Source of the DNA: Morinoia aosen
Lineage: Eukaryota; Arthropoda; Malacostraca; Amphipoda; Talitridae
Assembly: GCA_030386875.1 (NCBI GenBank)
Contig: CM059559.1
Location: forward strand, 5,825,177 to 5,889,176
Length of the DNA stretch: 64,000 nt
Direction of reading: 5' to 3'
Both the position numbers and the translations under genes were made by a program. The first letter of the stretch is position 1, and each line of letters begins with the position of its first letter. The notes under the pieces are model-generated. The model worked only from the letters and a program-made list of their open reading frames with translations. It was not told where the DNA came from and searched no databases. Positions 27,091 through 36,501 of this stretch are shown one piece after another.

Positions 27091-27325
27091 AATCGAGTCT
27101 TGTATCAGTCAAGTGTAGCCGGTAAATAAACGAGAGACATGTATAAGTGCACAAGCTCATGAAATGCGATTTCGAAGAACGATGATAAAATTAATAATCG
27201 AGTGGCTGAAAAGCGTTGCAAAAGATCGAGTCTAGTATCAGTCAAGTGCAGCTGCTAAATAAACAAGAGACATGCGTTAATGCATAAGCTCATGAAATGG
27301 GATTTCGAAGAATGCGGATAAAACA
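27091..27325. repeat. Direct duplication of about 95 bp
   Basis: GAGTCTTGTATCAGTCAAGT ... GAAATGCGATTTCGAAGAA at 27091-27185 recurs as GAGTCTAGTATCAGTCAAGT ... GAAATGGGATTTCGAAGAA at about 27228-27320, offset about 135 bp. Confidence 0.9.
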
Positions 27326-27671
27326 TTCAGTAGATTTTATGGCTTATACACTGAGGACTCTACCACAAAAACCCATAAATACAAGGAAGGGAAGCTCACA
27401 GCGGCAGCAACAATTCAAGTTTTTCTCTCAAGTAACAGGCGTCACAGAAGAAGAATGTTCTCACAAGAAACACGGCAAAGACAGTCAGTCGTGTGTGAAT
27501 ATGGTAAATAATTAGGTCAGTTTCATAGCTGCGTCAATGTTAACGCTATGCCGGCAAAAAAATTTCTAGCTGCAAGCACACAGAGCGTGTAAAAAGATCA
27601 GGAACGTCCTAGAAAATAATGCCGTACTCATTGCAAACACGTTAATGCTTTTTTTCTTTAGTGTCATGTAA

Positions 27672-28037
27672 GAATAGAATAATTGTTGGTCGATGACAAA
27701 TTGCATGACTCGAAGTTTAGAGTAAATTTACGCACCACCAAAACAGGAGATCATTTTTTTACTGACTAGCACGAACAGAACAATAATTGTTGATCGATAA
27801 CGAATTGCAAGAGCCAAATTTTAGAGTTAATGAATGTACCATCAAACAAAAAAAATTCTTTACCACAATCTACGAATAGAATAACTGCTGATAAATGACA
27901 AATTGCAGAAACCCAAGTCTTGAGCAAATGAACGTACCACCAAACTAGGAGACCATTTTCTTTACGTGAATCCACGAATAGAAGAACTAATGATGAATAA
28001 AAAATTGAAAGAACCCAAATTTAGAGTAAATGGATGC
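27672..28037. repeat. Tandem repeat of about 103 bp, nearly four units
   Basis: Each unit opens with a form of CGAATAGAATAATTGTTGAT, then GACAAATTGCA, AGAGTAAATGAACGTACCACC and CAAACAGGAGACCATTTT. Units are well diverged. Confidence 0.88.
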
Positions 28038-28575
28038 CCTGCAGTGCACGAGGAGACGAAGTACTGCAAGAAGTAGCTGTGCTTGTTTAAACAGACGAGG
28101 TTTCTAAGAATTTCGGTAATTACAGCGCCTCACCACAAGGTCAACAGCTTCGGAGACCAGACAAAATGAATCATGGGAGCAGTCTTGTTCAGAAACATGC
28201 GCTGCACAACGCCAAGTTGCAGCCGTGGTGGCATGAATGTCTGCGGCACATCGAGGTGTCCGACTCGAGCATGTAATTAACGAAAGAGACGAGGTAGGGG
28301 GTGAGAATTTGTCCTAACAAATGTAACTTTGAGGGAAAATCTTAGATGAGAATATTATGAGTAACATTTTGCACTGACGTTACACTCACAAAATTAGGTA
28401 ACCGATTAGCTTTGAGTAAGTTTGGTTAGCTCATGAACGCTAGTTGTAAAATCAAACGCTGGACTACATGCGGAAACTCAACTAAAAGTGTACTAAAACC
28501 GCGTCTGCAAAAGGCAAAACTTGAATTCTTAACCGTATTCTAATTATGCACTTTGCGACTGTATTCTGTAAGCTT

Positions 28576-28924
28576 GATTGATTGTAGGAAAGTTTTAGCT
28601 TCCCTTTACCACTACCAAGACGTTCAAAGAGAGGAAGGATGAAGGCACCATTTAGAATGGAGTTAAGGGAATGCAGAATCTACACACAAGGTGCATAAAA
28701 ACAGCAAGCTAAGAAAGAGGTTCATGAAACAAGATAAAAGTTGAAAAAAGTAGTAGGTGCTGGAAAACAACACAGTTGTGAACCGAAAAAATGTGGTCCT
28801 TAGCATAAAAAAAAACATTCTATTTCAACAAAAAGAAGGCCACCTAACTCCCAGCTTGGGCCCGCACATTTCCCCCTGGGAGCGCTAATTCCCATAGATA
28901 CAATAGTTGTATCTCCCTAAGGGA
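28576..28924 (-). mobile_element. R350 element, copy G
   Basis: Starts GATTGATTG. The body is complete and ends CCATAGATACAATAGTTGTA then TCTCCCTAAGGG. Well conserved. Confidence 0.85.
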
Positions 28925-31227
28925 GCTACGGCACGACCATCTAATACAGTTAAAACGACTAAATACAAATATAAAGTACACAACGGAAATGAAGTTCACG
29001 GGAGCAATGACATGTGTGACCGGAAAAAAGAGCGTACCTGGCATAATTACTGTGGAAGTAAACATACGTCAATAACATTCGTCACTGCGACAAAGCCTCT
29101 GGCTACAATAAAGTTTCCAGTTACGATATGCTGTCCGGTTGCTATTTATAAACGGCTGCGGTAAAATTTCCATCAATGAGGAAGTCTTTAGCAGCCTCAC
29201 GTAACAGTGCAGTAGTTAATCCTCGAAATATGCATAGTTTAATGCAAACCTCGACTAAGTCTGATAAAAATAAATCACAGTTGTCCCAAGTTATAACTTG
29301 CGTCAGTCATCAGTTTAGTCACCTAGGCTAACTTTTAGCCCGTATGCTGAAGCCTGAGGTTTTTTATCCCCTTGAGGCATTAGATGACTCAAGGATCAGG
29401 TGTAGCGTTTATTTTATCCCCGTAAGTCGATATTTGAGGCCTTTAATTCCCTTGAGGCATTAGATGACCCAAGGACCAAAAGTAGCGTTTATTTTTTCCC
29501 CGTAAGTTGAGGTCTGATGATCCCCTTGAGACATTAGATGACTCAAGGACCGAGTGTAGCGTCTACACTCAGGCACAAGCACAGAGCGCAGGACACCCTG
29601 GCGTTTCCCTCACAGCTCGCGGCGCCGCCGGCTTGTGGGAAAGTGAGCTGCGCTCGAGGAGAACAATATTCTAAGTGACGCAGGAGCGAGCCTCGCTCAG
29701 CGCCAGCTGTCGGTTCTCATCAAATGAGCTGGACTTCACTGAGCTAGAGAACTTCGAAATAGTTTACGGTAAAAACTGAATTACAAGAAAATGGATGGAA
29801 ATGCATAAACGTCGGGTAGGTTTTTCTGAGCGTTTTTTTTAATTTAGCTGTAAAATATGGTGTTTTAATAGCATTTTTGTGTTTTAACAGCAAGGTTTCA
29901 AAAACAGACGTTTACTGTTCAATTAATCTGGAAAATTCCGCGTATTAAGCTGATGCAAAATCGCTTAATGTGTTTTAACGGTAAATTTTCATAAACAACT
30001 TTTAGTATAAGTGAGTGAGCAGCGAAAATGAACAAGAACGGTACCCGAGCTCGGTCTCCAGCGACACCTGCTCCTCCGAGTTGCGCGAAGGTTAGTGGGA
30101 AATCCGCTATTTGTGTCCGTCCCTTAAGCGGGGCCGCCAGCTTCAGCGCCGTATTACTCTCAAGTCAGCACCATCGGGCTGAAATTTAGTCACCGTGCCG
30201 GGGTAGTTGTAAATTCTAATTCCAAAAACTACTTAAACGTTAAGAACGTTCTGCTCTTTTTGGTTTACATGCATTACTACATTTGGTGTTATTGGTGAAG
30301 AAATACGAATGGAAAGAAAATATTGAGTACTGTGACTCACTTGAATTCTAGGCTGTAAACAATCAAGAGGCTTCAAAATATTATTATGGAAATATTATTA
30401 TTCAGAAATATTCTTGTTACAGTACTCAACATGGCAGAAGCCCAGGAAACACCAAGAAAACTGACCACTGAAGTTTTCAATCTAAGTACGTTGACATCTG
30501 GGAAGACGTGCTGTCAGCCATCGCTTTTCCTAAGCGTTGAGCACCAGCGTTTTCTTAAACAGTAGATTGCGAACCACGTCATCACTGCACAAACAATGCG
30601 GGGCTAGCAGAATTTCCTCTTGATACGGACACAAACTATAAAGACTGCAATGGTTTCATTGGAACTATATTTTCCTTCGTAGGAAAAAGAGAACTTAGTA
30701 GCCTCCTCATAGTACATATATACTCTGCTATATCGACGTGTATGGGGTGATTTAAATGCAAGAAAGTTCCCTTGAATTATCCAACAGATCAGCACTATAC
30801 GAGCTAAACAGTCCGGTTGATTTTTTTTAAAGAACATTTAGTTTGAATTTGAAAAAGGACTATTAAAATAGTGAAATCATCGCAATTGTGCATTTCAGTC
30901 AACTCACATTGCACCTATCGATCCACCTACCATCTGAAATGTAAATGAATGCTAGATATTTCATTCCCCTTTCTATCTCTGAAAATAGAGTTACAGCATC
31001 AGACATAAAGGTTGGATGAAAAGGAAAATTTAGATTGTTTCGCACAAAGAGGCGGAAATATGCGCACTGATCTTCCTAGGAAAAAATGGTTGAAGAACAC
31101 AAGTAAAAACTTGTCCCGGAATAATTGAAGACATGCAGACATATTTCAACTGAATCAGATGGAGCAATACGATGTCGCTCACGGGATGCTACAAAGGGAA
31201 CTTACTGCATAGTCCTAGATTTTTTTC
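28925..31227. other. Gene-free stretch with two GC-rich blocks
   Basis: After the hairpin repeats, 29575-29730 and 30040-30185 are GC- and CpG-rich against an AT-rich background. Neither holds a long frame. They could be CpG-rich regulatory DNA or short exons of an unseen gene. Confidence 0.5.
29341..29566. repeat. Tandem repeat of 74-80 bp with a hairpin in each unit
   Basis: Three units with CCTTGAG starting at 29370, 29450 and 29524. In each, CCTTGAG, an 11-base spacer (GCATTAGATGA) and CTCAAGG form a 7-bp stem (one mismatch in unit 2). The units also share TAGCGTTTATTTTATCCCCG. Confidence 0.88.
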
Positions 31228-31482
31228 ACACATAGAAACAAAATACAAAAAACTCATGATTCACACACACATGGCGCACCTATTGCAATTCTTTCCGTAA
31301 ACAAATCCTCGATTTTGTCTACACATTAAAACAAGATAAAAACTAATGACTCAAACACATGAGGCACCTATTACGATTCTTTACGTAAACTAGCCCTCGA
31401 TTTTGTTTACACATAGAAACAAGATACAAAAAACGCATGACTCACACATGAAGCCCCTATTGCAATTCTTCTCCGTAAGCTA
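31228..31482. repeat. Tandem repeat of about 105 bp, 2.5 units
   Basis: Phrases CACACATAGAAACAAGATAC, AAAACTCATGACTCACACA, GGCACCTATTGCAATTCTT and CCTCGATTTTGTTTACACAT recur in the same order in each unit. Confidence 0.9.
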
Positions 31483-32207
31483 GAAAGAAGAAAATTAAAA
31501 TATCAATGCATCTGTCAGCACAGCCGATACAGCCGAGAAAACTTAAAGTTACAGGGCGTGTGAAAACTGAACCTTCGAAGAAAACAGAACTCTGGGAGGT
31601 ACGAAAAATGAACAGTAGAGTATTAACTGTCGAATCGCTGTAGGAAGTAAAAATGATGCCAGATTCATACTCCAGATGACCTCTGCAAACGGCCGTGATA
31701 TAACGAGAATTTTTTCACTAGTGACATTGGTGTAATATTGTAGTTCACAACACACAGAAGACCGTTTTTTCTACCGGCAAATCTTCACCAGACATTTAAA
31801 CAATATACATCATTGATTTCTCATACGGTTCGAGTGCCTACTTTATCAACGCATACTTTTTAGCTGCTGTCGTGATTAAGACTGCATGAAGAAAACAGTA
31901 ACGAGACTTTTGTAGAGGTTCAAGATAGATGAACTATCCAGAAATATGTAAAGTAATTGCAATGAGAATAGCAGGACGCAACTTGACTGCGCACTCTCAA
32001 CCTTACAACTTCTCTATAACAGGAATGAATGCCTTGGAAAGTAAAGCCTCCCCCTACTATATATAATGTACGTTTGTGCAATAAGTTATCGCTTATGCAT
32101 GTAATGAAAATAGTAAAAAATACTATTAAAAAAATAAATAATGCCAGAAGTCTCTATCATTGATCTCTTTGAGTTCTGATTAAGAAAATTAACAGTGGTT
32201 CCTTACT

Positions 32208-32555
32208 CTAGATTAGATGTTGGTTTCAGGCTCCCAAACCGCACCAAGGCTCTTAAAAGCGAGGAAGGAAGAAGGTAATATTTAACATGGAGGTAAAAGA
32301 ACGTATAATCTATGCTCAAGGTGCATAGATACAGCAATTTGAGAAAGTTCATTAAAGTTGAAGAAGAAAACAGCATTGCTGGAAAATAGGACAGCTGTAA
32401 ACCGAAAAAAATATTCTTTGTAACAAAACAAAACCCTGTTCTATTTCAGCTAACAGAAGGCCTATCTGTTCTTTAGCTCACATATTTCCTCACCTTACAT
32501 ATTTCCCCTGGGTGCGCCAATTCTCATGAATACAATAGTTGTATCCCCTGAATGG
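32208..32555 (-). mobile_element. R350 element, copy H
   Basis: Starts TAGATTAGATG. The body has GAGGAAGGAAGAAGGTAATA, ACAGCTGTAAACCGAAAAAA, GAAGGCCTATCTG and the end ATACAATAGTTGTATCCCCT. Short flanking TTCCTT matches may be a remnant of a target duplication. Confidence 0.85.
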
Positions 32556-33181
32556 ACTTCCTTGCGGTATATGAATTAAATTTTAGTTTAGATTTTAAAG
32601 CAAGAAAACTCGGGCATCACGTTTACTTGTAATTCAGCGTCTTTGCTTTAATTATTGTTAGCTCAATCAACACTCCAAATGACAGCTCTTTTGGGTCATC
32701 ACATACACGCACCTGCGAGGGATGTCGCTGGGAAACATTTTATTTACATTTGGTAATAATTTTACATTTAAAATTTGGAAAGATGTTAACACGATGGAAA
32801 CTCAGTTACCGATGTTTGAGCCAATTTTTGGACCCCCAACGAATCACGAAACAATATGCTATACTGAAAAAGTGTACAACAATTAAAAAATATGCAGTTC
32901 TAAAAAATCACGCACTACTCAAAAATTATGTACCACTGAAGTTCGGTCGTCCCAAAATCTGGTGAGTGAGAAGTTATCGGCATGAACAATAATCTTAAAA
33001 TAAAGGTAATGTTGATGTACGTATATCGATCGTAGAACTTCCTGAGAAGCGAATCTCAAAAAATTTTATTGAAAAATTTTACATCGACTCTTTCTTTTTA
33101 AAATCCGAATAGGACATCAACAGAATAATGAATTTCACGCTTTACAACTGATCAATCCATTTCCTAACATAAAATTTGCTA

Positions 33182-33388
33182 GTCAGGTCAAAGGAATGTG
33201 GACAGGGTAGAGTAAACTTCAAGTAAGGATTGATGAAGGCTTTAGAGGACTATTCTTAAAAGGTTGATCATCGTTCCTGCTTCCAAGTCAAATGAATGCA
33301 GAAGGCTACAGTACACTTCAAGCTTGGATTAGTGATGAAGGTTCTATAGGATTGTAAATAAAAGGATGATCATCGTTCTTGCTTCCCT
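33182..33388. repeat. Two-copy tandem repeat of about 104 bp
   Basis: AGTCAGGTCAAAGGAATGTG ... GATCATCGTTCCTGCTTCC is followed at once by AGTCAAATGAATGCAGAAGG ... GATCATCGTTCTTGCTTCC. Confidence 0.9.
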
Positions 33389-33755
33389 CGGGCTTTAAAC
33401 GGTACGGAGCATTCAGCCCACGAACTCACGCCACTTGCTGTTGGTGATACAATTGTGTGTCAATAGAGGATGCTCTTTGGCGTACCAGGAAGACTATAAC
33501 CATTCCATCACGTGTGAGGGACGAAAGCGAGTGTTAAATAGAACGACAGTTTCTGACTAATGGACATGGAAACCTGGCTTGAAAATCAATGTCGGTGTGC
33601 ATCGTGTTGTTCAAAACCCGGTCCGCGGCTTATCGATTAGGCTCAAGGCTTTCAAGCTCAGAAATTTAAGGCCACAGAAGTTAAGGCCCAGTTTAAGGTC
33701 CAGAATTCAAAGGACCTTTTTTTAAAGGCCACAGCACGACACATGATAGTAGCAT

Positions 33756-33835
33756 TGAGCTGACATGAGTTGTCATGGAGCTGACATGAGTTGTCCTGGT
33801 GCTGGCATGAGTTGTCATGGAGCTTACATGCAGTT
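33756..33835. repeat. 21-bp tandem repeat
   Basis: About four units of GAGCTGACATGAGTTGTCATG with substitutions, just upstream of the 11-bp arrays. Confidence 0.8.
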
Positions 33836-34065
33836 GATACAAGTTTGGCATCAATCACTTATGATTGACTATGAGTAGACGAAAAAGTCAGCTGAACTTG
33901 ACATTAGGGGGTTGATGACAGGTTTAAATCGCAGGATGGAGAATAGGTTGCCTTAAATAAACAAGGTGTTGATGCCGACACTTCAACATAGTTGATGCCT
34001 ACCTAGAAGGTAGCATGTTTTGTCAAGAATGTACGAAATGACGCTTACGAAACATGAAGAAGATA

Positions 34066-35418
34066 CGGCACAGCAGCGGCACAGCAGCGGCACAGCAGCG
34101 GCGCAGCAGCGGCACAGCAGCGGCACAGCAGCGGCACAGCAGCGGCACAGCAGCGGCACAGCAGCGGCACAGCAGCGGCGCAGCAGCGGCGCAGCAGCGG
34201 CACAGCAGCGGCACAGCAGCGGCACAGCAGCGGCACAGCAGCGGCACAGCAGCGGCACAGCAGCGGCACAGCAGCGGCACAGCAGCGGCGCAGCAGCGGC
34301 GCAGCAGCGGCACAGCAGCGGCACAGCAGCGGCACAGCAGCGGCGCAGCAGCGGCGCAGCAGCGGCACAGCAGCGGCACAGCAGCGGCACAGCAGCGGCG
34401 CAGCAGCGGCGCAGCAGCGGCGCAGCAGCGGCACAGCAGCGGCGCAGCAGCGGCGCAGCAGCGGCGCAGCAGCGGCACAGCAGCGGCACAGCAGCGGCAC
34501 AGCAGCGGCGCAGCAGCGGCGCAGCAGCGGCGCAGCAGCGGCACAGCAGCGGCACAGCAGCGGCACAGCAGCGGCACAGCAGCGGCGCAGCAGCGGCACA
34601 GCAGTGGCACAGCAGCGGCACAGCAGCGGCGCAGCAGCGGCACAGCAGCGGCACAGCAGCGGCACAGCAGCGGCACAGCAGCGGCGCAGCAGCGGCGCAG
34701 CAGCGGCGCAGCAGCGGCGCAGCAGCGGCGCAGCAGCGGCACAGCAGCGGCACAGCAGCGGCGCAGCAGCGGCGCAGCAGCGGCGCAGCAGCGGCACAGC
34801 AGCGGCACAGCAGCGGCACAGCAGCGGCACAGCAGCGGCACAGCAGCGGCACAGCAGCGGCACAGCAGCGGCGCAGCAGCGGCGCAGCAGCGGCACAGCA
34901 GCGGCACAGCAGCGGCGCAGCAGCGGCACAGCAGCGGCACAGCAGCGGCGCAGCAGCGGCGCAGCAGCGGCGCAGCAGCGGCACAGCAGCGGCACAGCAG
35001 CGGCACAGCAGCGGCACAGCAGCGGCACAGCAGCGGCGCAGCAGCGGCGCAGCAGCGGCACAGCAGCGGCACAGCAGCGGCACAGCAGCGGCACAGCAGC
35101 GGCACAGCAGCGGCACAGCAGCGGCACAGCAGCAGCACAGCAGCGGCACAGCAGCGGCACAGCAGCGGCACAGCAGCGGCACAGCAGCGGCACAGCAGCG
35201 GCGCAGCAGCGGCACAGCAGCGGCACAGCAGCGGCGCAGCAGCGGCACAGCAGCGGCACAGCAGCGGCACAGCAGCGGCACAGCAGCGGCACAGCAGCGG
35301 CACAGCAGCGGCACAGCAGCGGCACAGCAGCGGCACAGCAGCGGCACAGCAGCGGCACAGCAGCGGCACAGCAGCAGCACAGCAGCGGCACAGCAGCGGC
35401 ACAGCAGCGGCAGAGCAG
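34066..35418. repeat. 11-bp minisatellite, GC-rich, about 122 units
   Basis: Near-perfect tandem array of CAGCAGCGGCA, where the last base is A or G (two interleaved unit types). Rare variants are CAGCAGTGGCA near 34600 and CAGCAGCAGCA near 35130 and 35370. The + strand contains only A, C and G except for one T at 34605. GC content is far above the AT-rich surroundings. Because 11 is not a multiple of 3 and no unit carries a stop, every reading frame on both strands stays open and repeats the same 11-residue peptide (HSSGTAAAQQR on +). No sign of a real gene. Confidence 0.98.
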
Positions 35419-35429
35419 TGCCACTGCAG

Positions 35430-35886
35430 TGGCACTGCAGTAGCATGGCAGTAGCACGGCAGTAGCACGGCAGTAGCACGGCAGTAGCACGGCAGTAGCA
35501 TGGCAGTAGCATGGCAGTAGCACGGCAGTAGAATGGCAGTAGCACGGCAGTAGCATGGCAGTAGCATGGCAGAAGCACGGCAGTAGCACGGCAGTAGCAT
35601 GGCAGTAGCACGGCAGTAGCATGGCAGTAGCACGGCAGTAGCATGGCAGTAGCACGGCAGTAGCATGGCAGTAGCACGGCAGTAGCACGGCAGTAGCACG
35701 GCAGTAGCACGGCAGTAGCACGGCAGTAGCATGGCAGTAGGACGGCAGTAGGACGGCAGTAGCATGGCAGTAGCACGGCAGTAGCACGGCAGTAGCACGG
35801 CAGTAGCACGGCAGTTGCACGGCAGTAGCATGGCAGTAGCATGGCAGTAGCATGGCAGTAGCATGGCAGTAGCATGGCAGTAGCAT
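35430..35886. repeat. Second 11-bp minisatellite, related unit, about 41 copies
   Basis: Tandem units of CAGTAGCACGG, with variants CAGTAGCATGG, CAGTAGGACGG and CAGTTGCACGG. The register is also 11 bp and the unit matches a rotation of the preceding array (CAGCGGCACAG) at 8 of 11 positions. A short transition (35412-35440, containing TGCCACTGCAGTGGCA, a perfect palindrome) joins the two arrays. Confidence 0.96.
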
Positions 35887-36368
35887 GTCCGTAACGCTAT
35901 GCAGAACGAAGACTTGAGCTGCCAGAGAGCTGACACTTACTTGACTTGAGTCCTAAACAAGGAGCCAACACTAGCTGCTTGGGTGTAACGCCCTGAGTGA
36001 GCTTCATTCCTTCAGGTACCGATTCCAGAAGCCTCTGATAAAGAGTTCACAGAACTTACTGCACTCATAACGTTAATGCACACACACTTACCTTCCTCAC
36101 AGCCTGACTGGAGGCCCAAAAGTCCCAAGGTAAGATGAAATGATAAGAATTGAAAACTTCCTCACCAAAGGGTTGATTATTGGATACACTTTTGCTGAGG
36201 TAGCATAAGAAACGCACTCTCGCCTTTAACGACCGTGTTTCCCATCTACGAGTAATCCCAATCGCAAAAAATTTATATGACAAAATCAACCCTTAAATTT
36301 AATGCGTGTGCACTATTCGTGAGATAGCTGGAGGAGTTGGAGCCGAGCCCCCCTAGAGGGAGGAGTGA

Positions 36369-36425
36369 GGGGGCGGGGAGATCGCGCCTGCTATATAACG
36401 CTACTTGGGAGAGGGCCACCGTAGT
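36369..36425 (+). promoter_or_regulatory. Core promoter of the CDA gene: GC box and TATA box
   Basis: A GGGGGCGGGG box at 36369-36378 is followed by TATATAA at 36392-36398. TATA spacing puts transcription start near 36422, giving a 5' UTR of about 28 bases before the ATG at 36450. TATA promoters are common among inducible cuticle genes. The start site itself is inferred. Confidence 0.65.
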
Positions 36426-36449
36426 CTCTCTTTAGACTTCGGGGTCGTC

Positions 36450-36501
36450 ATGTCTAGATTAAGATTCGTCCTTGTGCTATTGTTCGCCGCCGTCGCTGCT
36501 G
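36450..36501 (+). CDS. CDA: CDA exon 1: start codon and most of the signal peptide
   Basis: Encodes residues 1-17 plus the first base of codon 18. The peptide opens M-S-R-L-R and continues with a hydrophobic run (FVLVLLFAAVAA), a typical secretory leader completed by V-S-A in exon 2. The 5' splice site is G|GTGAGT. The ATG lies 52 bases downstream of a TATA box and no earlier in-frame ATG in the predicted transcript was seen, so this start is preferred. The 4488-bp first intron, splitting the leader from the rest, is the reason simple ORF scanning misses this exon. Confidence 0.9.

Noticed and set aside
31828-31842. GGTTCGAGTGCC, like a tRNA B box
   Set aside because: No A box at the right distance and no cloverleaf can be drawn; the other TTCGAATCC-like hits (for example 1746) also fail.
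33983-35936. Long open frames of 279-637 codons on both strands
   Set aside because: All are the 11-bp minisatellite read in different frames; the peptide is a pure 11-residue repeat with no domain or splice support.
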